Notes: generated from the letters alone by a model not told the origin. Shown: positions 1-8,426, numbered from the stretch's first letter. The stretch: 28,662 nucleotides of DNA from JANYCO01 sp031416415 (GCA_031416415.1 JANOTP010000025.1:1-28662); one strand, 5' to 3'. Numbers and translations: made by a program.

Positions 1-112
1 TCGAGGCGAGGCCCAACATCAAAACGCCAGGCCCGCGCAGTGGGCTGGCGCATTTTCCACCACGCGGGCCTGGCGTTTTGCTGTCGGTCCCGCCTCAGCT
101 CGAACGTTAGGC
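1..112 (+). other. Integron attC recombination site (5' end cut by window edge)
   Basis: The R' core GTTAGGC is at 106-112, preceded by an L'-like box at 94-103. That box pairs with 1-10 (five pairs, a two-base mismatch, three pairs), as expected for an L'' box. Inside is a perfect 17-bp inverted repeat, 21-37 against 63-79. A core site of the RYYYAAC type (R'') should lie just left of base 1, outside the window. The order of boxes and the palindromic arm are typical of attC sites, which recombine as a folded single strand under the integron integrase. No integrase is visible. The calling evidence is structural, from the motif and foldback only. Confidence 0.8.
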
Positions 113-146
113 CTCACAGCACTCCCCGACGCACCCCATCCACCCC

Positions 147-587
147 GTGAGCATCTACGCAACCCTCTGGGAGCTTCAGTTCCCGCTCTACGGCCAGTCG
201 CACACGGAGTGCGAGTGGGAGTGCGTAGTCGCTCAAGGAGTGCCGGAGCACGTGGGTGAAGAAGGGCCAGCTGACTACCTCGGCTTCCTGCCGCCGCGAG
301 AAGAATCTTTGGGTGGAGGCCTACGCGCGGTAGTCTTCATTCGGAAACTCCAGCCCAAAGGAACCCCCCGCTCGCCTCAGGAGTACGCCAACCCGATCTT
401 GGCGCTTACGGGCAAGGAGTATGAGAAGCTCTCCTTTGGCGCGCTCCACGAGAGATTGGCCGACGCTCTAAGGGAATCGAAGCCGCGAGTAGTCGCAGAA
501 CTTCGGGAGCCAAGCGGCGCAGTCAAAGTCTTCTTCGAGAACGGGCACTTTCATATTCGAAAAGAAATACAAAACCATCTACAATAG
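147..587 (+). CDS. Integron gene-cassette hypothetical protein, 3' end replaced at a chimeric junction
   Basis: A GTG start lies 34 bases after the attC core, the usual position for a cassette gene. The first ~134 residues use G+C-rich codons; the last ~13 come from A+T-rich DNA of another origin, so the natural C-terminus is missing. The protein is soluble, without a signal peptide or membrane segment. It contains the stretch GTPRSPQEYANP and ends its native part with an acidic, valine-rich strand. From memory it resembles a family of small uncharacterised proteins often found in proteobacterial integron cassettes; I cannot verify that here. Function unknown. The downstream attC that should close the cassette is absent. 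Confidence 0.6.
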   Translation: MSIYATLWELQFPLYGQSHTECEWECVVAQGVPEHVGEEGPADYLGFLPPREESLGGGLRAVVFIRKLQPKGTPRSPQEYANPILALTGKEYEKLSFGALHERLADALRESKPRVVAELREPSGAVKVFFENGHFHIRKEIQNHLQ

Positions 588-792
588 GCATGTTAATATC
601 AAGAAAAACAACACCAGGTATATTTTCTGGAGTTATTTGATTAGATTCTAAAAACTCTAATGCACTTTTTCCTGAATTTTTTACAATGATATTTTTTGAA
701 AAGCCAGCTAATTCAATTATTCTTTTGTGAATAAAATTGTCAGTATCGTTATCATCAACTAATAAAACAGCCTCTGTAAAAAAATCTTTCAT
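523..792 (-). CDS. Response regulator receiver domain, truncated by the junction
   Basis: This is a CheY-like receiver, normally about 120-140 residues, that would take a phosphoryl group from the adjacent histidine kinase. Seen: the acidic pair D13-D14 in LLVDDND, and the phospho-acceptor Asp at D65 in VVFLDINMP, followed by the usual VDG turn. The sequence fits a receiver to about residue 81. The last eight residues (arginine-rich, SARSRRRL) are read from the G+C-rich foreign DNA. The conserved Thr/Ser and Lys of beta-4 and beta-5 are therefore missing and this copy could not work as a receiver. It starts 7 bases after the kinase stop codon, so the two genes form an operon. The sequence resembles single-domain regulators of Bacteroidota. 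Confidence 0.8.
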   Translation of the reverse strand: MKDFFTEAVLLVDDNDTDNFIHKRIIELAGFSKNIIVKNSGKSALEFLESNQITPENIPGVVFLDINMPIVDGFVFLFEYESARSRRRL

Positions 793-799
793 ATTAATT

Positions 800-3538
800 T
801 TATTTATTTAGTATTAAATTTGGTAATTCTACTGTAAATATAGTTTTTTCTGCTGGTTCTGAAAATAATTCTATTTTTCCATTTAGTTTTGTCACCGCAG
901 ATTTTACGATATATAACCCAAGCCCTGAACCGTAAGATTTTTCTGAAGCCCTATAAAACATTTCAAATATTTTATTCTGGTATTTCTTATCAATCCCATT
1001 TCCATTATCTTCAATAATTATTTTAACATTCTCATTGTCAGATAATACACTTATTTTTATGTAAGACTCGTTTAGTATATTTTTATGATACTTAAACGAA
1101 TTAGAAAGTAAGTTATTAATTATTGTGACAATCCTTCCCGAATCTGAGAAAAATTTAGTTTTTAAGCTTATATTTTTCTCTATTGCAATGATATGAGCAT
1201 TTTCTATAAATTTCAAGCTGTTTAGTGAATCATTTATTACTTCTTCAAAATTTATCTCTTCAGGACTAATTTCTAATCTACTATTTCTAACGAAATTTGT
1301 TAACTGCTTAAGGAAATCATCAAGTTTTATAATACTGATTTCCATCATATTAAGGTATTCTGAGAGTTCTGTGTTTTTACTTGCCGTTTGTTTGGAAATG
1401 TTAATCAAACCTAAAACAGATCTTAGTGGAGCCTTCATATCATGAGAGGCTCTATAAACAAAACTATCTAATTCGAAATTTGTATTTAATAATTGAATTT
1501 CTGTATTTTTCCTTTCTGTCACATCATGAAAGTTGATTATAATTCCATTTATTACATTGTCTTCCAATAAATTCACCCCAACTAATTCAACATATCGATA
1601 TTCTTTTGAGGATTTTCTTACTCGTATGTCATTAAGATAATGATTTATTTTTGGGTTACTTCTAAGACTTTCTAGAAAATTAAGGTATTTATCGTTGTCC
1701 TCTTTATGGATAATTTTTGTAGTAGAGTGTCCCAGTACTTGTGTTTCATTATAGTTTAGGATTTTAAGGGCTGAAGGGCTTATAAATTGAATTTTATATT
1801 GATCATTCAATATAACAATCATATCAGAAGAATTTTCAATTAATGCTCTGAATTTTCGTTCGTTTTCTTTAAGCGTGTTCTCAAGTTTTTTTCTTTCTGT
1901 AATATCACGAATGATAGCTTGATGTCCTCCATTATCTAATAGCCTAGCACTTATTTCTACCGTAAAAGGAACACCCTCTTTTTTTATAAATGTCCGTTCA
2001 AGTAAAATGTTTTGTTTTAGTTTGTCAGTAACTCTTACTGTAGTAGCTTTTCCAAACTCCTCATTTGTTAGATCTTTTATGTTTTTGTTTAGAAATTCTT
2101 CCTTAGAATATCCAAACATTTCACAAGCCTTAGAGTTGGCATCAATTATTTTACCTTCTTCGTCAGACAGGTAAATTCCATCAGATGCTTGTTCCAATAA
2201 CATTCTATATTTGGCCTCACTTTCGCGAATGGTTTTTTCTGCGAGCTTATTTTCAGTAATGTCAATATTTACACCCAGTATACCTGTTTCTTTTTTTTCA
2301 GGGAGATAAAATGGAATTTTAGTTGTAAATAATATTCGAGAAATATTTCCATTAGCATCATAGTTATATTCTTCAGGTATTACTTGTGAAGTGCCCGATT
2401 GAATGATCTCTTGTTCTGTTTTTTGAAATTCCGTAGCTTGGTCGAAGGAGAAAATATCGAAATCAGTTTTTCCCGACAATTCTTCCATAGTTTTATTCTG
2501 AGCTTTGAGGACTGTATTGTTTACTAGTATAAACTTCCCACTTCCATCTTTTAAGTATATTTGATGTGGAAGAAGATTAATTACTTTTAAAAGCATTTCT
2601 TTGTGCTGCTCTAATAAAATTTCTTTGTTTATGAGTTCACTTACATCTACTATACTAATTAAAAAATGGGGAAGGGATTCTATCTCTAATTTTTTTAAAG
2701 ATACACGTACCCATAAGGAGGCATTGTTTTCAATAGTTCTTATTTCTGTTTCTATCCAAGGTTTTTCGGTATTTTGTAATGCTTCAATTAAGTCACCCCA
2801 ACTCTTGTAGAAACCTTTCGGTACTAAGATTTGAGAAAGTGTTTTTGTTAAAGGAATAAAAGAGTTTGTTAGATTGCCCAATAACTTATCTGCATGATTA
2901 TTATTAGCTATTATTAAATGGTTAACAGGATCAATAAGTAGTAATATGTCGCTCGTTTGATTGAATATTGTTGCAAATAAATTGTCTTTAAATGCGAATT
3001 TTTTTTGATTTACTATTTCATATTCAAAAAGCAATAATAAGATAGAAGAGAGAAAGATAATAGCTAAAACGTTCACTATAAAAATTTCTAATTTGAAAGA
3101 TTTTTGAAGTAAATTTACTACAATAAAAGATATACTTAATAGGAGTAGGTAAATTCTAAGGAGCTCTTTTTTACGTATAAATAAACAAGAAATAAATGTA
3201 TTAATTAAAAGTTCAATTGTGTAATTGGCATGAAATGAATTTGCGTACGCTAGAAAAATAATATAAAATGAATTGATTGTAAATATAAATTGGATGATTG
3301 CTACATGTTTTTTTTTTAGTATTTTTGAATAAATTAAAATACTGATTATAAATATGATTACTGTAAATCCAATTCGTATTTCGTAAGGATCGAAAAAAAA
3401 GGAATCAGTTTTCTTTATAAATAGATTTAAAATAAGGCTAAATAAGCTGTACAAAAGTAGCACTCCAAGATTTACATAATCTCTTAGTTTTTTTTCTGTT
3501 TTGGCATTATTTGATAAGATAAGCCGTGAATAAGGCAT
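800..3538 (-). CDS. Multi-PAS membrane sensor histidine kinase
   Basis: A hybrid-free sensor kinase of 912 residues. The N-terminal ~180 residues form about six hydrophobic segments, suggesting a membrane-embedded sensory region. Four PAS-type domains follow (about 185-305, 310-435, 440-560 and 560-680), with typical linkers such as DITERKKLE and DVTERKN. The kinase core has the H-box SHDMKAPL with phospho-accepting His699, the N-box starting at N808, the G1 box EDNGNGID from E843, and a GSGLGLYIVK G2 box. It autophosphorylates His699 and should pass the phosphate to the receiver encoded 7 bases downstream. The stimulus cannot be told; multiple PAS domains suggest small-molecule or redox sensing. 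The gene is divergent from queA across a 286-base A+T-rich gap. No exact TAnnTTTG element was found for it. Confidence 0.9.
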   Translation of the reverse strand: MPYSRLILSNNAKTEKKLRDYVNLGVLLLYSLFSLILNLFIKKTDSFFFDPYEIRIGFTVIIFIISILIYSKILKKKHVAIIQFIFTINSFYIIFLAYANSFHANYTIELLINTFISCLFIRKKELLRIYLLLLSISFIVVNLLQKSFKLEIFIVNVLAIIFLSSILLLLFEYEIVNQKKFAFKDNLFATIFNQTSDILLLIDPVNHLIIANNNHADKLLGNLTNSFIPLTKTLSQILVPKGFYKSWGDLIEALQNTEKPWIETEIRTIENNASLWVRVSLKKLEIESLPHFLISIVDVSELINKEILLEQHKEMLLKVINLLPHQIYLKDGSGKFILVNNTVLKAQNKTMEELSGKTDFDIFSFDQATEFQKTEQEIIQSGTSQVIPEEYNYDANGNISRILFTTKIPFYLPEKKETGILGVNIDITENKLAEKTIRESEAKYRMLLEQASDGIYLSDEEGKIIDANSKACEMFGYSKEEFLNKNIKDLTNEEFGKATTVRVTDKLKQNILLERTFIKKEGVPFTVEISARLLDNGGHQAIIRDITERKKLENTLKENERKFRALIENSSDMIVILNDQYKIQFISPSALKILNYNETQVLGHSTTKIIHKEDNDKYLNFLESLRSNPKINHYLNDIRVRKSSKEYRYVELVGVNLLEDNVINGIIINFHDVTERKNTEIQLLNTNFELDSFVYRASHDMKAPLRSVLGLINISKQTASKNTELSEYLNMMEISIIKLDDFLKQLTNFVRNSRLEISPEEINFEEVINDSLNSLKFIENAHIIAIEKNISLKTKFFSDSGRIVTIINNLLSNSFKYHKNILNESYIKISVLSDNENVKIIIEDNGNGIDKKYQNKIFEMFYRASEKSYGSGLGLYIVKSAVTKLNGKIELFSEPAEKTIFTVELPNLILNK

Positions 3539-3744
3539 ATTATAAGTAGATTGTTTAAACTATAAGATATTTATCTAATTTATTGAAAAAATGTAATATT
3601 TTATATATTAAATTGTGTTTTTTATTACTTAGTTTTGATTGGTTTTAAGGAATAGAATGAAATAAAGCGATTATTTTTATTACTTATTCAGCTCTAATTA
3701 GTTGGAAAAATCATTATTTTCGGATTATTAATTGTTTCAAGAGG

Positions 3745-3774
3745 TTTGAAGTAGAAAAACAATTTGTACATTTG
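3745..3774 (+). promoter_or_regulatory. Bacteroidota-type promoter of queA
   Basis: TTTG at 3745-3748 and TACATTTG at 3767-3774 match the Bacteroidota housekeeping promoter (TTTG near -33, TAnnTTTG near -7). The spacer is 18 bases, slightly shorter than usual. Transcription would begin near 3780, giving a leader of about 45 bases before the queA ATG. Confidence 0.6.
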
Positions 3775-3824
3775 TCACCCAAATAAATTATTCGTTTAAC
3801 GTTTAATACCGTAATATTAAAACT

Positions 3825-4871
3825 ATGAAATTATCAGAATTTAAATTTGTCCTTCCCCCTGAATCTTTAGCACTATATCCAACTCCTAATCGTGATGAAT
3901 CAAGGATGATGGTAATAGACCGTGCGAAAGGTACTATTGAACATCGTTTATTTAAAGATATCGTTGAGTATTTTGATGAAGGTGATGTGATGGTAGTAAA
4001 TAACACGAAAGTGTTTCCTGCACGTCTCTATGGAAATAAAGAAAAAACAGGTGCAAAAATTGAAGTATTTCTTCTTCGCGAGCTTAATCCAGAAATGCAT
4101 CTTTGGGATGTATTGGTCGATCCAGCTCGTAAAATAAGAGTAGGTAATAAATTGTATTTTGGAAACGGCGATTTAGTTGCTGAGGTAGTTGATAATACGA
4201 CTTCTCGAGGACGTACAATTCGTTTTCTAGTGGATAGTAACGATGATTCTTTTTATAAAACAATTGATGCGTTAGGAGAGACTCCTTTACCTAAATATAT
4301 AAAAAGAAAAGCGGAAGCTTCTGATAAAGAAAGATACCAAACTATATATGCTGAAAAAATCGGAGCAGTTGCAGCTCCTACAGCCGGACTTCACTTTACT
4401 AAACAAGTGATGAAGAAATTAGAAATTAAAGGAGTGGATATTGCTCCAGTTACTTTACACGTAGGTTTAGGTACTTTCAGAGCTGTAGATGTAGAAGATC
4501 TTACAAAACATAAAATGGACTCTGAAAATTTTATTATACCAGCAGAAAGTGCAGTAATAGTAAATAGAGCACTAGATGCTAAAAAGAGAGTTTGTGCAAT
4601 TGGTACTACCTCGATGAGAGCAATAGAATCAGCTACTACTGCAAATGGTAGATTAAAAGGATTTGAAGGTTGGACTGATAAATTTATTTTTCCTCCGTAT
4701 GATTTTAAAATTGGTAATGCTCTTCTTACCAATTTTCACATGCCAGAATCAACATTGCTTATGATGACTGCCGCTTTTGGTAGCTATGATCTTATAATGA
4801 AAGCATACAAACTTGCACAAAAGGAAAATTACCGTTTCTATAGTTATGGTGATTGTATGTTAATTTTATAA
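3825..4871 (+). CDS. queA: tRNA preQ1(34) S-adenosylmethionine ribosyltransferase-isomerase
   Basis: This cytoplasmic enzyme moves the ribosyl part of S-adenosylmethionine onto preQ1 at the wobble position of GUN-anticodon tRNAs, giving epoxyqueuosine. The 348-residue length is normal for the family. Seen: the N-terminal strand LPPESLALYPTPNRDESRMM, the NNTKVFPARL motif, GAVAAPTAGLHF at 180-191, HVGLGTFRAV, GTTSMRAIES and the C-terminal NFHMPESTLLMM. All are conserved family blocks. The ATG start is placed by alignment and follows a good promoter. A strong hairpin closes the unit before ispD. No other queuosine genes are in the window. Confidence 0.96.
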   Translation: MKLSEFKFVLPPESLALYPTPNRDESRMMVIDRAKGTIEHRLFKDIVEYFDEGDVMVVNNTKVFPARLYGNKEKTGAKIEVFLLRELNPEMHLWDVLVDPARKIRVGNKLYFGNGDLVAEVVDNTTSRGRTIRFLVDSNDDSFYKTIDALGETPLPKYIKRKAEASDKERYQTIYAEKIGAVAAPTAGLHFTKQVMKKLEIKGVDIAPVTLHVGLGTFRAVDVEDLTKHKMDSENFIIPAESAVIVNRALDAKKRVCAIGTTSMRAIESATTANGRLKGFEGWTDKFIFPPYDFKIGNALLTNFHMPESTLLMMTAAFGSYDLIMKAYKLAQKENYRFYSYGDCMLIL

Positions 4872-4906
4872 TTCATATTTAAGTAACTTAGTAATGAATT
4901 TATTGT

Positions 4907-4946
4907 GCTGGTTAAAGATTATATAAGTGTATAATCTTTAACCAGC
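4907..4946 (+). terminator. Perfect 17-bp hairpin between queA and ispD
   Basis: Arms 4907-4923 and 4930-4946 are exact reverse complements, with a 6-base loop (TAAGTG). The stem has a GCTGG/CCAGC base and an A+T-rich upper part. It lies 36 bases after the queA stop and 50 bases before the ispD ATG. The following bases are only weakly T-rich (AATTGTTTAG), so it is not a textbook intrinsic terminator. It could terminate queA transcription or stabilise the queA mRNA 3' end. Confidence 0.6.
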
Positions 4947-4996
4947 AATTGTTTAGAGCGAATTATGAATGCTTATATTATTACATTATTTTAAGT

Positions 4997-5683
4997 ATGA
5001 AACTGCTGACTAAATATGCAATTATAGTAGCGGGAGGCAGCGGCCTTAGGATGGGGACAGATGTGCCTAAACAGTTTCTGGAGTTGAAAGGGTTGCCTGT
5101 TTTGATGCATACTATAAATAAATTCCACTCCTCTTTTCCTAATATTGTAATAAAACTAGTATTGCCGATTGACCAACAAGAATATTGGATCCAACTGTGT
5201 GAACGACATTTATTTAAAATACCTTTTGAAATTGTAAACGGAGGAAAGACTCGTTTTTGCTCCGTTAAAAATGGATTGGATAGCATTAAAGAAAATGAAG
5301 GCGTGGTTGCCATTCATGACGGAGTAAGACCGTTTGTAAGTAAAGAAATTTTAATAAAAAGCTTTTCAGTTGCAGAGGAGTTTGGTAATGCAGTAGTAGC
5401 AGTACCCTTAAAAGATTCTTTAAGGATAATAGAAAACGAAGAGAATTTTGCGGTACAAAGAACTGCTTATCGAAGCATTCAAACACCTCAGACATTTAAC
5501 TTATCGTTAATTAAAAAAGCTTTTGAAACTCCTGAAGTGCCTTTTTTTACTGACGATGCAAGTGTGTTTGAAAATGCAGGGCATAAAATAATATTAATAA
5601 AAGGCTCTTATTCAAATATAAAAATCACAACTCCTGAGGATTTGAAATTTGGAGAGGTTATTTTAGAAAATAGTATTAATTAA
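4997..5683 (+). CDS. ispD: 2-C-methyl-D-erythritol 4-phosphate cytidylyltransferase
   Basis: Third enzyme of the MEP pathway to isoprenoids: it joins CTP and methylerythritol phosphate to form CDP-methylerythritol. Seen: the N-terminal nucleotide-binding loop AGGSGLRMG (residues 12-20) with K25 in PKQFLEL, AIHDGVRPFV in the middle, the TDDAS motif, and the C-terminal NIKITTPEDL. I chose the ATG at 4997 (228 residues) because the family begins just before the first beta strand. The longer reading from the TTG at 4949 adds an unrelated peptide beginning inside the hairpin. The gene ends overlapping the convergent patatin gene by three bases. Confidence 0.94.
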   Translation: MKLLTKYAIIVAGGSGLRMGTDVPKQFLELKGLPVLMHTINKFHSSFPNIVIKLVLPIDQQEYWIQLCERHLFKIPFEIVNGGKTRFCSVKNGLDSIKENEGVVAIHDGVRPFVSKEILIKSFSVAEEFGNAVVAVPLKDSLRIIENEENFAVQRTAYRSIQTPQTFNLSLIKKAFETPEVPFFTDDASVFENAGHKIILIKGSYSNIKITTPEDLKFGEVILENSIN

Positions 5684-7968
5684 TTTTGGAGTATTTTTTT
5701 AAGTTTTTCCAACGCAGCTTTATTATTTCCCTCAAGAATAGTTTTGTGTAAACTTATTTTTTCTCTATTTGTAAGATGCCAACTTAAAGTTGCACGATTT
5801 TTTTCATAATTATTAAGTTCCGTATATTCAATTCGGTTTTTTTGCCAGTATTCATATCGTGGTATATATTGAAATTCTACTACGTCGTATTTTCCTTTAA
5901 ACCAGCTTTGCGTATACTCTAATAAGTTGTCGTTGTTGAAATCTTGAAAGTAATCCCAATTATTATATAAACTTCCTATTGGAGTAAGGAGTTTTTGGAA
6001 TAAAGAATTTTCATTATGTTTTTTTACAGCTATATCTTTTTCGGAATCACGGATTACTACAAAAACTACGCCGTCTGTATTTTCACTAATCCAATCTTTA
6101 AATACATGAAGAAAACGAGTAGTATTAGTTATTCCAAAATTGTCAGATAAGCCAGCATCCATTATTTCCATTGCAGGTTCGCTTGGTAGGTCTACATTTG
6201 GAGTGATGTAGGGAAAGGTTGCACTCATTCTTAAGGCACTTACAAAATGTAAATTCTCTGCATCCTGTTCTTTGAAAAACCTATTAAATTCTAACCCTTT
6301 TGTTTTCTGAGTAGCTTTTAAATTATCATAGGTCGAAGACATGCTCATATAAGAAATAGGCTGAGGGGAAATAAATAACTTTCTGCCATCGTTGATAATG
6401 GTAGGAGAGATAAGCAATAAAGGGATACTACCTTGTTGTTCAGGTAAAGCATATTCTTTAACTCTCCTATTCATTACATTTTCAGTATTTTTATTTATTT
6501 GTTGTTCAAAAGCATAGCCTCGATCTTTTAAGTATTCATATTTACCATCACTAAATTTTTGAAAACGGAAAAATATATCGTTTACTACCATACTGAAAAT
6601 TATTGGGTTCAATACGTCTTTGGCCATATTGTCAAAATAAATTTTATTGGAGAGGTTAATTTTTTCGCCTTTTAGTTTTCTATAATATAGCTCACGGTAA
6701 TAAGCAGCTCCGATAAGTCCACCAGATGCTCCTGTCATAAGTGATGTGTGTTTCATTAAATTTCCAGTGCAAGAACTGTCTACATATTGTAACGTACGCA
6801 TCGTCCATACTGCTGCCCTTTGTCCACCACCACTAGTACATATAAAAATCATTTTAGGTTTTTTCCCTATCGGAAATTTTGATTTCCAGTTTTCTAAAAT
6901 GGCAATAGTTTTTTTTATGTCAGCATGGGTAGTAGCAGAATCACAAAGCTGATTTATTTTATCCATACTATATTCAGCGGGTTTTGAATTATAGTTTATT
7001 CCTGAAACTTGATAAGTAGAACTAATGAAGTCGTTTTTTATAAGAAAATTAAAAATAAAAACAGTTGCGATCAAAATTGTAACAGACCAGCCTCTGAGCC
7101 AATAGGAGAAGGCTCCTGTAAACATAATGATAATTGAAAAAAACAGTATAGCACTTGCCGCAGCAGGAATTTGAAAATACGGTAGGTCTCTAAATAATCC
7201 TAATGCAATGATTACTACAATTACAAAAATTTCAACAATTACAGCATTTAAGTGATTCTGATCGAAAATTTTAAGTAACATCTGTTTGTCATAAGTATTG
7301 TATTCTGGAACTCTTTTTATGATTTTTGGTAAACTGAAATAGTGAGTAACTTGATATTTATTTCTTTTTATTGTTTTCATTTTTTTGAAAACATTCACTC
7401 TATTCATTGCATTTTTTCTGAATTTGTTATCTAGATTACCCGCGAGTTCCTTGAATATGTCTTTATTTGTAAATCTGAAATATAAAAACAACAACGATAC
7501 TGTAACTAATAAGCCTACAACCAAGGCCAAAATCTCTGTAAATATTACCCAAGAGTTTTGTTGTCCATTTCTAAATTGAAATTTAATAATGGTTATTACA
7601 TAAGTGGTTACAAATGCAACAGGTATTATACTATTGTTTAGGCAAAAATTAGCAAAAGGATGAGATAGTGCCCCTAGAAAATTGAATCGATAGCTGTCAA
7701 GTATATAGGTAGTAATATGAAAAGAAGAGACAAATATGCCTAATGAAATCCCAATAATTAGAAAACCCTTGTAATCTGTAGTATCAAGATATTCGGGGTC
7801 TAGAAATAAATAAGGCACTCCAATAATTGTAGCTATGTTTTGAGTTATAAACCCAAATAGCAATGCCCAAATGACCAATAATACCTGATTCTTCTTAACA
7901 TTGTTTGCTAGTAGTTGAACAGGAAACGAATAATAAAGGTTTTCAAGAAATTGTTTATACTTATTCAT
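5680..7968 (-). CDS. Membrane-anchored patatin-like phospholipase
   Basis: A predicted lipid acyl hydrolase with a Ser-Asp dyad. The N-terminal half has several membrane segments (roughly residues 25-55, 65-90, 95-120, 130-165, 245-265, 270-310). A soluble patatin domain of about 370 to 640 follows. Seen: an oxyanion-hole glycine run TSGGGQR at 378-384, the nucleophile elbow GASGG with Ser415, and the catalytic Asp604 in DAGLSDNFG. This is the canonical order for patatins, with a DAG in place of DGG. Substrate unknown; membrane phospholipids or lipoprotein acyl chains are possible. It follows gldC by 38 bases on the same strand, so co-transcription is likely. I know of no established link to gliding. 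Confidence 0.85.
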   Translation of the reverse strand: MNKYKQFLENLYYSFPVQLLANNVKKNQVLLVIWALLFGFITQNIATIIGVPYLFLDPEYLDTTDYKGFLIIGISLGIFVSSFHITTYILDSYRFNFLGALSHPFANFCLNNSIIPVAFVTTYVITIIKFQFRNGQQNSWVIFTEILALVVGLLVTVSLLFLYFRFTNKDIFKELAGNLDNKFRKNAMNRVNVFKKMKTIKRNKYQVTHYFSLPKIIKRVPEYNTYDKQMLLKIFDQNHLNAVIVEIFVIVVIIALGLFRDLPYFQIPAAASAILFFSIIIMFTGAFSYWLRGWSVTILIATVFIFNFLIKNDFISSTYQVSGINYNSKPAEYSMDKINQLCDSATTHADIKKTIAILENWKSKFPIGKKPKMIFICTSGGGQRAAVWTMRTLQYVDSSCTGNLMKHTSLMTGASGGLIGAAYYRELYYRKLKGEKINLSNKIYFDNMAKDVLNPIIFSMVVNDIFFRFQKFSDGKYEYLKDRGYAFEQQINKNTENVMNRRVKEYALPEQQGSIPLLLISPTIINDGRKLFISPQPISYMSMSSTYDNLKATQKTKGLEFNRFFKEQDAENLHFVSALRMSATFPYITPNVDLPSEPAMEIMDAGLSDNFGITNTTRFLHVFKDWISENTDGVVFVVIRDSEKDIAVKKHNENSLFQKLLTPIGSLYNNWDYFQDFNNDNLLEYTQSWFKGKYDVVEFQYIPRYEYWQKNRIEYTELNNYEKNRATLSWHLTNREKISLHKTILEGNNKAALEKLKKILQN

Positions 7969-8006
7969 CCATTTTTCTCATAAGTACGATAGTTTATAGG
8001 AATAGG

Positions 8007-8339
8007 TTATTTGGAGGTTTCTTCTACATGACGGGCGAGCTTTGAGCATAAGGCTTGTGTCTCTCTAGACATAAGATCATCGCCTGTTGCGTTAAGTATA
8101 CCTGCCGCCATGCCATCGAGCGTCTCAATATAAAATCGTTTCATATCATAGACGGACATGTCTTTCGCCCATAAATCAATACGCATAGTATTAAACTGAG
8201 TATGATCCCAAATAGCTATAGATATAGATTTAGTTTCCTGAAAATCATCACTTGGACCATCTGTTGCTTTCCAGTAAATTTTATCTGGAACATTCTTTTC
8301 ATCTACTTCAATTTTGAAATTTATCTCTGAATTTTTCAT
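8007..8339 (-). CDS. gldC: Gliding motility protein GldC
   Basis: A small cytoplasmic protein of 110 residues. It matches GldC in length and in its characteristic blocks: NSEINFKIEVDE at the start, then an IxWxATDG motif, IAIWDH, and MRIDLWAKDM followed by a helix ending in a TLDGMA-type stretch. In Flavobacterium johnsoniae GldC is needed for efficient gliding; its biochemical role is not settled. It is conserved in many Bacteroidota alongside the T9SS and gliding machinery, which fits the T9SS sorting tail on the GH9 enzyme in this window. It stands first in a minus-strand unit with the patatin gene and has a good promoter directly upstream. Confidence 0.88.
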   Translation of the reverse strand: MKNSEINFKIEVDEKNVPDKIYWKATDGPSDDFQETKSISIAIWDHTQFNTMRIDLWAKDMSVYDMKRFYIETLDGMAAGILNATGDDLMSRETQALCSKLARHVEETSK

Positions 8340-8357
8340 TTTAACTTAAATTATAAC

Positions 8358-8390
8358 CAAAAATAGCTTTATTATCATATATAAAACAAA
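8358..8390 (-). promoter_or_regulatory. Bacteroidota-type promoter of gldC
   Basis: On the minus strand TTTG (8390-8387) and TATTTTTG (8365-8358) are separated by 21 bases, an exact match to the Bacteroidota consensus. It leaves a leader of about 12-15 bases to the gldC ATG at 8339. Confidence 0.6.
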
Positions 8391-8418
8391 AAATGCCTCA
8401 TAATATTCTATGATTTTC

Positions 8419-8426
8419 TATTTTTG
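8419..8426 (+). promoter_or_regulatory. Probable -7 element for the pyrD operon
   Basis: TATTTTTG fits TAnnTTTG exactly and lies 20 bases before the TTG start of pyrD, so the leader would be about 15 bases. No convincing TTTG is seen at the -33 position. The call rests on the -7 element and its place in the divergent gldC/pyrD gap. Confidence 0.4.

Noticed and set aside
3539..3824. Promoter for the histidine kinase on the minus strand
   Set aside because: Near matches such as TTACATTTTTT occur, but no exact TAnnTTTG with a suitable TTTG; in such A+T-rich DNA near matches are expected by chance.
4949..4996. Upstream TTG start for ispD
   Set aside because: It begins next to the hairpin and adds 16 residues unlike the family; the ATG at 4997 precedes the first conserved strand.
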